Shown here in pieces: positions 15,701 to 27,700 of a stretch of DNA of 64,000 bases. The position numbers were made by a program, and so were the translations under genes. Numbering within the stretch: the first letter of the stretch is position 1; every line of letters begins with the position of its first letter. The stretch spans positions 1,120,661 to 1,184,660 of the forward strand of contig VWZW01007171.1 in the NCBI GenBank assembly GCA_013397115.1. The letters are read 5' to 3'. The notes under the pieces are model-generated. The model was not told the origin of the DNA, did no database searches, and was given only the letters and a program-made list of their open reading frames with translations. This DNA is from Edolisoma coerulescens. Taxonomy: Eukaryota > Chordata > Aves > Passeriformes > Campephagidae.

Positions 15701-18700
15701 ATTTTGCTGAACCCACAATAGATAAAGAAGAATGCCAAAAGTTATTTAAAGCCTGTAATCATCTATAGATGGTGTGTTTACAGTCTTGCAGACAGGGTGG
15801 GGGGAGTCTCTGCATCACCTGGAAGGGATGGGGAAATATATCAAAGGGTATCGAATCTTAGCATATGTAATCTCTCCACACTTTCCAAGCACAGCAAGAG
15901 GCACGGCAAGCGCCGACAAAACGTCGTGTAGCAGGATCATATTCAAATGGTGATTCTGTACAGGTAGACAACCTGTTAGCATATTTTTAGAAGTGGCAAC
16001 GAAGACTAACTAAGCTGTTTCGATGGAAGAATACCATAGTTAACTGCAATACTGTAACAGATTCAGAAGAATAGCCAGCAGACTCAATTGCTTTTTCTGT
16101 TCTAGAAACCAGTCTGGGAACACACGTAAGTGAGTACCGGGGGCAGGTCATAGGGTAATTTACTGAAATGGATCTTTTTGGCTGGCAAGAAATTGTGTCT
16201 GTCCTTAGTACAGCAGTTTTCTGCCTGTGATCAGGTTGTAATTTAGTCTTAATACAGTCTTAATACTGACAATCTTCAGTACATTTCTCTTTATGCAATG
16301 AGCAGATAATGGCTGACAAACTTACATGAATGCACAACAAAGAAGAATTGCTTTCTACAATAATATAATTATTGTGAAAGAGGTCATGTGGGAATCTGTA
16401 CTAAAACTAGTTGAAATGCTTTTTCAGAATGAAGTTTTTCATGTCTTCAGGAGCATAGCTGACACATTCTTGATCGCTGCTCTGCAACACAATGGATGCA
16501 AAAGCACCATGGGACATAGAACATCCAGGTTCAACAACCAATACTTCTCCTTTCAAAGCAAACTAGAATAAAAAAAGCCATTCTGAATCAAGAAGAACAA
16601 AAGACTCAAATCTCAGTCAACCTCAGCCTAAGCTGGAAAGATAGCCTCTTAAATATTTTTAAAGGTCACTTTGAAAATTTTTTAAACATTTACTTTTGGA
16701 GCAGTATTTCTTTCAAACGCTGAAAACATTTAACACCATATACTGTTTTCAACACTGATTAGACATTCTGGCAAATAGAATCAAGGTTAAGTCTTACTAA
16801 AAAATTGCATATCTCCCCATTTTTTCCTGCCTTGAAGGCTTTGCTCCAACCTTTTAAGAAGTCAATCATTTAATAACACAATCTGAAATAGCTGCTGAAT
16901 AAAATATGCAAGATCTGAAAATCAAAATGAGAGATGTTACCTGTAAGTAGGAGAAGGTATTGCTCGAGCTCTGCAGTTCATTGAAACTTGTCCATCTGAA
17001 GATTCTTCTGGATAGATGGTATCAATGGGTTGCTCCTCAAAAACAGGTCCATAACCTTTGTTTCCTTCCTCTGAAAAAAACGCAGAGTTTCAAATCAATC
17101 ACTTTTTAATTAGCAGTCAAACTGAAGACGAATTTGCATCACATATTCCAGAATCAAAATGTGAAGGCCAAATAGTGAGTCACCCAAAGTTAAACTCTAT
17201 GTGCTTCAGCAAAACTGGAGCAGTACAGGCAACAAAAGTGCTGTCTGTCCTTCACTGACTCCAGCCTTCTGAGAACCAAAGTAACTCAAACTTTGTTCCT
17301 TTAATATTACATTGTGTGCCTTCTCTGATGAAATTAATTATTTGTCACTGTTTAGGCCAAATGTGGAGATAATTAGGAACGGAAGATATGCCCCTTAGAA
17401 ATACAGTGAGACCAACGTACTTCACAGAGAACAACAAATTGTAATCAAAAAGGTCCACATCCAAAACAACTACCCACAGGTATTCCAGATGTTATAGCCT
17501 AATCATCTCCAATGATTTTATGTATTTAGGAAGCATCTTTACTACATCAGACAAAAAAATCCCTTAGGTTGGGTTTCAAAACTGAAAATTGTATTGTTTC
17601 CAGATCGCACCTGTCCTTCCTTTCAAACCAAGGTATGTATTAGCTTTCTACACTCCAAAATACAATTTTTAAAAGATCCTACACTGAAAATAATTTCGGT
17701 TTGCAAAGTCAAGCACGTAAAGGTGGATAAATGTAAAACAGGTTTGACAACAAATTGTATTTTTTAATCTTTATCCTTCATTTGTTGATGCTGTTGTAAA
17801 GGTGGCAGGGTCTGCCCACCCCTGCTGCATTCCCTTCTCCTTTATCTCCTCCAAGCATACAAGGTTGCTCTTTGGGATCTAAGAAGCAAGACTAAGAGCA
17901 AAGGTGGAATGTTCTGGGAAAATTCTTATCAGTAAATCCAGGATGCAACTGGGGTTTCTTTCTGTGAAAATGTCAAATATGCCTTCTAGGTACAGAATGA
18001 CTCTGTGAGTAGACAGTACATGCTCCATATAGATAAAATTTTGAGACAACACAGCTATCTAATTCTCACAGGTCTCTACTGAGACTTAAACAACAGTATG
18101 GAAACCTGTAAGCAAATTCATGGGAGAACAAAGGAGTACATGACTGCTAACAGGTTCACTTTCCATTCAAGTTCAGAGCCTTGCTCCAAATCCTAGAGGT
18201 GCCAGAGATTTGTAAAATGACTGCAAGAATCTTGTAATACAAGGGAAACAAACAAAACAAGCACAGTTTTACTAATAAGATCTCCAGAGATGGCTGAATA
18301 ATTTAATTCAGACATTTTCAAAAGCAATGGTTAAGGATCGAAAAATTCTAACATTTTGCATTAGTATCTGTTCTGCCTATAAAAATTTGCTACATGTCTT
18401 GTAATTTAAAAAATCTTCTCAGATCAGTACATAAACTAGCAACGTAACAGAGGAATGTTCTTAAATCAAATTATGATTTTGTACTCATGACCTTGAAAGT
18501 CCTGTCTTTTGCTCTAAAACATTTTAGACTAAATTAGAGGTTTTTAGGAAACCTATAAAAGATGAACGAGTCTATCTATATACCTAAAGAATGTGAATTA
18601 TGCCAGTGTAAAAATACCACATATACATAAAATACTCTTTCTTCAGATATCTTTTTTATTGTTCCTAAATTCCATATTCATAGATAGACACTGGATTACA

Positions 18701-21700
18701 GCACTACAAGAAGACTGGTTACAGATAAAAAGCAAGTTCCCTTTCGACTTCAAATTTGGGGAAAAAAAATCACCATTTCCCTTGAGGACAGGAGCAGGTC
18801 CAGAAGACACTGTTATGCTGTGAGACATATGGTCAGGCAATTTAATTTTTAAAAACTAATTTGTGTAATGAGCAATCTTTCAAAGAAGCAAAGAACAGCT
18901 AGAAAGGCAGAGCTTTTGAACAACAGTCTGCTTTCTTTCGTATTTTAAAGCACAACACGAAATAAATATCTACATATTGCTAGACCAAAAAAAGAACTGA
19001 TTTCAGACTGAAAAGGCAAGATTCACGTACTTGCTCACAGACTGGAATGACTAAGCCAGAAACTTGATGGCATGTTCGATGCAGTTCTTAAATATGAATA
19101 CAGAATAACAGCCCCTAGCAGCAAATAGCCATATCATATGCAGCTGATTCTTCACCTTAGGACTCGAAAGATATTTCAGAGCACTCAGGCATTTCATGGC
19201 ATGCATTTTTAATGCTGCCAGCACTATTAATTATACTAAGTGAACGCCTGCATTTCACACCTATCAAATGTGCTTCATAAAGGCACTTCTGCTGCAATCT
19301 ATTATGGATCTCGTTTCAGGTGTCTGTCTGAGCAGAATAAGATGTGCAGACTGAATGTCAGGTATGGCAAACAATAAATCTTTCATTCTCAGCCACAAGG
19401 TGAGTGTGGATCAATGACATGAAACAGCACATGGGAGGAAAGAGAAGAGAAAGGGGTTGTGAAAAGATCTGCAAGAAATGTTCACACTTTAAGTGAAGTA
19501 CCATGCCTGTGTGACAAAGTCTGGAGAGTGAGGAAGGGCAGACAAAGAGTACAAGGAAAAGCATCAGCTCACTGAAGTTATGCCTGCATGAAAAAGAGAA
19601 GTAGGGAAAAAAGAAGGAAATGGATGTATTAGGTAAACTGAGGATGTGATGAAGAGCACATTTCCTATGTTCAGGTCCTGCTTTAGACAAGAGGATGGAC
19701 TATCTGACCTCTCAAACAGTGCCCTATGTTTTGGGTATATTTCTTGTGATTTATATATTAAATTGGAGCAAAAGCTATCACCTATTAGAGGCATTCTTCA
19801 GTGAATTCTGAAAACAAGACTCAGACCTTTCAACACTGCTAAAATGTATTAGGAAGTCTGTGCAAAGGTCAAGAAAATCTCTGATGAGATCATGGATCCC
19901 GTATAAGAACCTTTCCCTCTGGAAGGTGGTCCTGTCATCTGTTCTCTAAGTGACACTTTACAGCTGAGCGGTGTAATTTCCCCTCTAGGCTTTCCTACAA
20001 CACCGCTTGTGCTTGTCCAACTTCTTAGGCAGCTGCTAAAGCTAAAGAGAGTGGAAATCTATTCAATTCTTGCTTTCTGGCTTAGTTTTCTGTCCGTTTA
20101 GTGAGGTGAATTTGTTCACTGATGAAGACCTGTGCCAGTGAAAAGCATGAAATAGAAGCAGGGTTATAGGCTTCTACCTCTTGTGTGAAAGAAGTTGTCT
20201 TATAAATTGAACCATCTGAAAGAACTACTATTTAAGTGAGATACATTTATCTGAAAGCCTTACCACTACTTACAGATGCGCTACAAAATTATACTAACAC
20301 ACCTTAATGCCCCTGAAAAAGCCTGAGACATATCATAATACAAAATATCCAACATATTCAGAGAAAAAGTTATCAAAAGGATGTCGGAAAATAATAATCA
20401 CAAACCACCTAAGGCAGGTCTTTTCAAGTCATCTCAAGAAACATCTCTCAAGAAGAGGGAAAAGGAAGGCACAAGAAAAAAGGCTTATTTAGTGCATCCA
20501 AATTCCATACATATGTAATTCAGGAAATGTCAAACTTTTCCATATAAACATATGGAAAATTAAACTAGCTTTCCATATAAAAATTAACTCGCTTTCAAAT
20601 GGCTTAATTTTGCATGCTATACGCTCACGTAGAACAAAGAGACAAAGAGATTTGCCAGCCCATATGCACTCCTTTTTTATTACTTAGGCAATAAAAAGAA
20701 CAACTAAAACCACATCAATAGCCAACCATTGTGTCAGTCTTCTATGGATCTCCCTGCACCTCACATTCTTCCATTTCCTAACCATTTGCCCAGTCAAATG
20801 GCCTTGCAGCCTCCATATGCTCTGCTCCCAATTCTCCCTTACCTCCTTCTCCTCTTTGATAAGCAAATTATGCTTATCTGTAAATATAAAGGTAACATAA
20901 AACTTTCTGATATGCCACCATATAGGTCCACTTCTTGTGTCTTATTTCCAAAAGCCTAATCCCTGTCTGTTATTGGAGAGCACATTTCATTAGTTCAGTA
21001 TTTTCTTAATATAATTCCATGTAAATTTTTTAATTACATGTAATGTTCTAATTACATTGGCACTAAATTACTCATGACAGGTACAAATTTTTCAACATAA
21101 CAGACAAATTCTGAATTGATATTTGAAAGATTAACAACTTGAGCAAAGCTGGATATAAGTCACCATAACATTAGCAGGAAGAAGGGAAGGGACTGATTTG
21201 TCAAAATCAAATGCAGTTATTGTACATTAAAAATGCCCTGAATTACGCATGTGACCTTCCAGGATACAGATCTTCATTTAAAACCACATAGAGGGAAACT
21301 ATTTATTCAGTTCCTTATACTAGAGGGCCTTATTATCTGTCCTTTACATGGGCTTGTTGACAGGAAGAAGGTTGCTTAAGGTTGGGGAGAGTATGGTCAC
21401 TTGGTCAGTTTGCAAATCGGAGCATCAGGAGCCTGAGACATGCAGGTTTATGGTAAGAGCATCCCAGGAATGAAACTTGGAACACTGTGAAAAAGGGACA
21501 ATGCAGGTGTTACGTCTATGGTGATTTTTTGGGGGAATGGCAAAGTGCTCTAGGGCTGCTTTGACATTATCGTGATAAAAAGAAGTAGATATATCTACAA
21601 AGTTCCTGGGGGTTTAACTCTGTCTCTTTGGGTACCTGCCTTCATGCGACTGTACAGTCTGGAAAGCTATCCTAAATCCATTTACGAAGCAGAAATCTAG

Positions 21701-24700
21701 TGCTAGATTAAATTTGATACTAAATATGACAAATTGGACAGTGTCAAGAGCTGAAGACACCTCTTGAGTTCAGCAATTTTATATGTCATAGGAGAACCAA
21801 GAAAATGGTAACCCCAGGCAGCTGGCACATCGTGGCTGAAGTAAGGCATCTTACCTACACTGCAGTTCTTCACTTAACAGGTTCATCACCACCACCACTC
21901 TCCTTTAATGGCTCTTTCTAGGTTCAATTATGATTTTTTTCTTTTTTTCTATCAGTTCTATGCTCGGATAGCTTCAGAGAGTTAGGAATTTCCTGGATTG
22001 GCACTGATGAGGTGAGGATTGGCTGCTGGTGCACTGTTTTCCAGGACACCAGGTTAACGGAGCAAGTTGCAGCAGACAAAACCCAGTACAATACATTTCC
22101 TCTGACTTTTGTTGCTACTTTTCAGCATGGCGAATCACAAGGCTGATATGTAATACACAGGCAGCAAATGCACATTGAGAAGGAAAGAGCTGATGATCTG
22201 AATCAGGACTTCTGTATCATATGGCAGAAAACATGGAAATGGGAACAAGAGACCACTGTGATTACTGGGAAATGTAGCTACTAATAATTACACATTATTT
22301 CACAGTTAACATTTAACAATGACAATAATTCGAATATATCTGTTTTCTTCTCCTCATGGACAACTGCACAGGAAGAACACAGGAAGTTAGTTTATAACTG
22401 ATCTGCAGTGTTATTTCGTAAAGGATGTGAAATGGGCCATTCCTGAAATTTGCTTAATTATTTGTAAAGACTGCTATCTGTCTTTTCAATATACTAATTC
22501 TTACATTTTGCATAATTGATTCTTTATCTAATCTGCATGCAGAAAAGTAGAAGAAAACAGAAAATTCCCAAAGGGAATAGCATACAGTAATTTTACAGCT
22601 AGTCTTTTCTAGCGATTTACTCAAATGTCAAATACATGTCTCTCCCTAACCCTAACCCTAACTCCAACTAAAAAAAAAAAAAATTAATCACTAAACCACA
22701 CTGGACTCCTGTGCATCATTCTGTCTTCATAAGGCTAGTATGCAAAGAAGCAAAAATCCTGTAAATTAACATTTGCTCTAACTTTACAAGATATATCCTT
22801 CCATGTTATCTTACAGGGTAGTTATAATCTATAGCTCCACACAGGAGCTGTGGAATATTCTTTATTTAAGAGTACAAAGAATCTTTTAAATTTTCCCATA
22901 TTTATATAGTTATTAATCCTTTTTTTTTCCGGGAATGTACAAAAATGACACACATTTGGTTTCAGAACAGACTAGTCATGACTGATATAGAGAGTTATCA
23001 CACAATTTTGTACAAAGTTATATATATTTCAAGTGATTCATCAGAAATGGTGGATATATAGTTACGTTGCAATTCATTGGGAAACTAGATTAAATGGGAA
23101 GCCGAATGTAAGAGCAAGTGATTTCTCTGAAATCATTCCCATAGTTTGTACTTTTGCATTGTTTGCTCTAAATTGTCTTTAACCTCAATAAATCCTTNNN
23201 NNNNNNNNNNNNNNNNNNNNNNNNNNNNNNNNNNNNNNNNNNNNNNNNNNNNTTTTCCAGGCTGCACTGTGATCTCTGAGAGATGCTCATTAGGCCTCGG
23301 CCTTGACAAACAGAACCTGGGCTCAGCTCCCAGGAACTGCTGCTGTCTAATGAGCTCCTGTTTCTTTATGAACGGCCTTGGAAACCATTTTTCTTTCCGG
23401 AATGGCATAACATGCCTGCTCTTACACTTTCAAAGAAAGTGCCAACCCAAACTGTGGCCAGGATGAAACACTGTTATGACTAAAGCCCACTGTCTTGCGA
23501 CCCTATCAACAGCAGTCCAAAATGAGTTCTTTGAGCTCTCCTGGACCACAGTGGGCTGTGACCAGCATTCCCCCTCTGAGCAGGGCCTCTCAGAGCCAAG
23601 GAGATCTCAGGTTTGCTGCACTCAGAGGATCGCCAAACAACGACGAACCCTGGGCTGATACCCCCACTCCTCGAGGCCCAACCCTTTGCTTCTTTGGGAG
23701 ATGCAAGAGCATCCGGAGTGAGTATTTCACTACGTTCAAGGGGAATTTTTCACAGGTACCTTGCACTGACTCTTTACGTCTGTGTGCATAAACGTGTGCA
23801 TATGCTTTGGCAAATAGGGGAGAAATGCTGCTCTCTTAGATGTTTAAGTACCTTAGATATCTAAACAAGTCAGGCCTGTAAGTAAGGTTAAGTCAAAAGT
23901 TATAAGCTAAATTAAATGCTGCTAGGCGTTGTTCTTTTGCTAAGTTAAGTTATAAGTTAAATTAGACTAAATGTTAAGTGTTATTCCTCTGTTAAATTGT
24001 TATGGTTAAATTATAATTTAAGTTCTAAGTTAAGTGTTGTTCCTTTGTTAAATTGTTAAGTTTAAGGTATAAGTTAAGTATTGTTACGTTTGAGTGCTGT
24101 CAAGCTTTTAGGCCATATTCCTTTTATCCTTGCCCTCACTGTCCGTTTGTCACACACACCACCACCCCCCATACAGTTTTTGGTTCATTTCTGTTTTGAT
24201 TGACTAGATTTTGTTTGTTGCTTTTTGGTTTTCCCTTTTTCCTTGTGTGTCTTCACTGTCCAGTAAGTAGTAGAGTGAGTCTTGTCTATGAACTTTGTCG
24301 TGCTGCCGCTTAATATTAAATTTGATTTTTACTGATACCCTTGCCGGTGGTAGTTTTAAGCAATCCTTCGTAACATCCTCAAATTAAACAACAGAGGAAA
24401 GAGAGAAGTAATTGAATCTTAATCGAAGAAACAGCTCTCTCGTTTTCTTTCAGGAATCTGATTCATCACAAAATTTAAGCATATAAGTTGATCCAAATGA
24501 ACAAGGTTGTGCATAAGTGCATTGTTAAGCACATATTCAAGTCCTCTGCTGAAGAAGAATCAATTCCAAAAACCACAAACAGTGACATGACTATCGATAG
24601 CAAGTCACGGTGAAAAGTTTTCTAAAGGTGACTGTCAGAAAGACGCTGAACCAGGTAAAAAAATTTAAGTTCCCATCGCTCCCACCGTGCACCAATATAA

Positions 24701-27700
24701 AATTATTTTAATTAACATCTCTATTTTTCTAATGAGTCTTCTTTCTCTTTCTTTCCTGCTTCCTGTCTATTCCCTGGCACTTAACACTGCCAAAAGCGGC
24801 TGCCCGAGACAGTCGTTGGGTGTGAGTATTGATCTACCTGACAGTGTTGTATCCAGTTACATATTTTAACATGAGAGAGGGACAAAGATCTGCTGACATG
24901 GTGCATGGCTAGATTAATCCTGGCTGCTAAAGGATGCTAAACGTAAGAGACTTGGACTCATTTATTATCAGTTTAACTAAGTTGTCAGGCTCCGCTTTAG
25001 CCTTGCAAGACCAGAGACCATTTGATATTTAGAAGCAGATCTTGTACTGTTTTCAATATGTCAGAGAAATGAGGACCTACTCATGTCTGAGAAGCTCATG
25101 CTCAGAAACAAGATGGTCTAGGAATAAGCCAAAGTATTTCTACCCGGCGTGCAGGAACATAAACATGGCACTTCCACATTTCTGAGCACTGTGATCACAA
25201 AACACATTATGATTATTTATTTATGAAAGTCAGACACTCAGCAGTAGCATGAAATGGTCTTCTAAGATCCAAGCAGGGACAAGACAGACAAGGTAAGCAG
25301 GTATAAAATCTATCCGTCCACTTCCTATTTTGGAAGAAAATTATTATCTCTCTTTAGAAAACGTGAATAATTCCATATGCTGTGATAAAAAGCTTTAAAC
25401 AATGTAGATTCTAGCCCTCAGTTCAGAAATGCATTTTTGAACCTACTGTTCTGGAAAATGTCCAAGCATGAATAATGTAAGGTTTAGGGGCTTGACTGTT
25501 TTTTCACTTCTCTCAATCATGTGGGAAAAGCTGTACTTGGCATTCATGGGAAGCTTATTTGCTGAAGCAGTAATGTCTTCATGTTGAAAAAATTCACAAC
25601 TTAGCATTACCGTGATGGAGAAGAGAGGGGTACATCATAAGTGTAACTCATAAAGATGCTAAAGGGAAATCATTTTCCAAGAGCCAGTCAGCACTCAAAC
25701 AGAAAAGGCAACCATTCGTGCACTTCCCCTTCATATTATATGAAAGACTAAGGTTGTCTGTGGGAAGGCTGCCTCTACTCTTCTGGACCGAAAGACCAGG
25801 AGAATTACTTCTATTTCCTATGTGCCAGTGAGGACCTTGAAGAGCCGCATAGTTAATGATGTACTTTCTCCTTTACAACAAGTTTCAAGTATGAAAAGCT
25901 CCAGCCCCTGGCAGAGCAAGTTTCTCCACTTGTGCGTAACAGGGTACAGTTTTTTGTCTTCTCATACTGCCAAGAAGAATGTCAGCCAATACCAATTATT
26001 GTACTTTTAAACATATTCCCATTTGCCTATTCAATATTTAAATTATTTAGGTGTTTCTTCCTTAAAAACCTAAGTGTTACTTAAGAGCCTAACATGTTGA
26101 TCTCATGGGAAAGCCAGTGCCCAGCAAATTAGGGATGAAGCTAAAGTGCAGTAGTTATTCTGCACAATCTCTGCACACAAGCCTTCCTGGTGCATATGAA
26201 ATACCACCAACACACTCAGAAATTCATCATGCTAACAGAATCCCCAGGCACTAACAACTGCCTTGCACTGAGAGGCTCTGCATCTTACTGGCTTTCTTGC
26301 TCTGCTAGACTTTTCTGAAGCTTCAGGTCCTAGTGATTTTTGGAAATTTGGTTGCCCAAAAAGCAGAAGGGCTTTTGACGTTTTTACCCCTGGACTATTG
26401 CCTCACTTTGCACAATTCAGAAGAGTTACTAGAGTGACAAACTGCCTTCTAGGGCATAATCTGACACAAACTCAGGTACTGTCTGGGTCTGCACTATCAA
26501 ATCCCAAGGTAAAAAGTAGAACAGTTTTATCAGAAATAAATTATCAGAGGGACATTTTTTACTATTAATTCCTCTCATAGCCAAATATATTCAACCATTC
26601 ATTAAGCACAATAAAATATAGGGTCTTTGAAGCTTTTAATTAGTCTTTTGGAAGAATAAAACAAGCTGTAGCTGAAAACCAGTCCTAATTATTTTGGTGA
26701 TAGGTTATTATCCCAAGTGAAGATACACTTTAGTTCACTGTTTTATATGGGAAGTAGCAGATGACACAAAAGTTTGAAATTCAGACTTAGGAATGGGACA
26801 CGAATCTAATGGGGAGTCAAAGGAAACTTGGAAGTACATTGGAGAAATGTCAGGGGGAAGTGGAGAAGAGTCAAATATTTCCAGTAAGAGGCATGAAATA
26901 ACTTTTTTGGCAGTCGACTGACAATTACTGAAATGTTCCCTGAGGAGTGATTTGCTGCTCTCATTTGCCTTGCACTACTCAAAGTGCACTCTGAAAAGCA
27001 ACCCTTATAATCACTGTCTGTTCTATCAGTAAGCAGAATTATTTACGGCTTTTTCACCAGTTTATATCTGCAAGACTACATTTCAAGCACTAATTTACCT
27101 GGAAAATAAATACTGCTCCCGTCTCATTGCAGAAGATGATCTCTGCCTAAACCTCTGATGCACTGATTCATGTAATCCTTGCTTCCCTTCAGTTAAGTAA
27201 CTGCACATTCACCACTGATGAGAAATGGCCAGTCATTGCAACAGTTCTCAGCTCCTACCTTTGATTACCACAAAATAGAACTGGCTAAAAAAATCAAGGT
27301 GTTTACTCCAAAGCAAACTCTAAATTTCTAAAAACATATGTATTTCACTTTGGGAAATTTTTTTAGTACTTCCTGCAGTGGAAAAAAAAACAATTTGAAA
27401 ACAGATAAAACCCCTTAGTTTATAGAGTCTTGGAATACTTGTCATCACTTCAGACCTGATTCTGAACATTATCAGGTCAGTGCAGCTTCACGTTCCTAGC
27501 TCTTTCTTTCCCAAATACTTCTAGCAGTTAAATGTTCAGTCAAATATATGAATTCTGAATACTTCCAGGTTTTTTGGCTGATATCTTTGAACTTGGGGAA
27601 GCCTATAGGGTGACACATCTCAAAAGGCAATGTATCCGGAAGCTATCCGTTTCCTGGGTCCAGAGAAGTTAATACAGTAGTAGATCTGTTTAGGAAGCAT

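Noticed and set aside
19780..19812. Minus-strand TTTTCAG|AATTCACTGAAGAA as a possible EFT-type mini-exon of CNTN1
   Set aside because: It reads E-F-T at first, but then hits a stop within eight codons and has no donor in frame. The expected W and RRYG-like residues are absent.
23133..23466. Open frames crossing the N run
   Set aside because: They depend on translating unknown bases as open codons.
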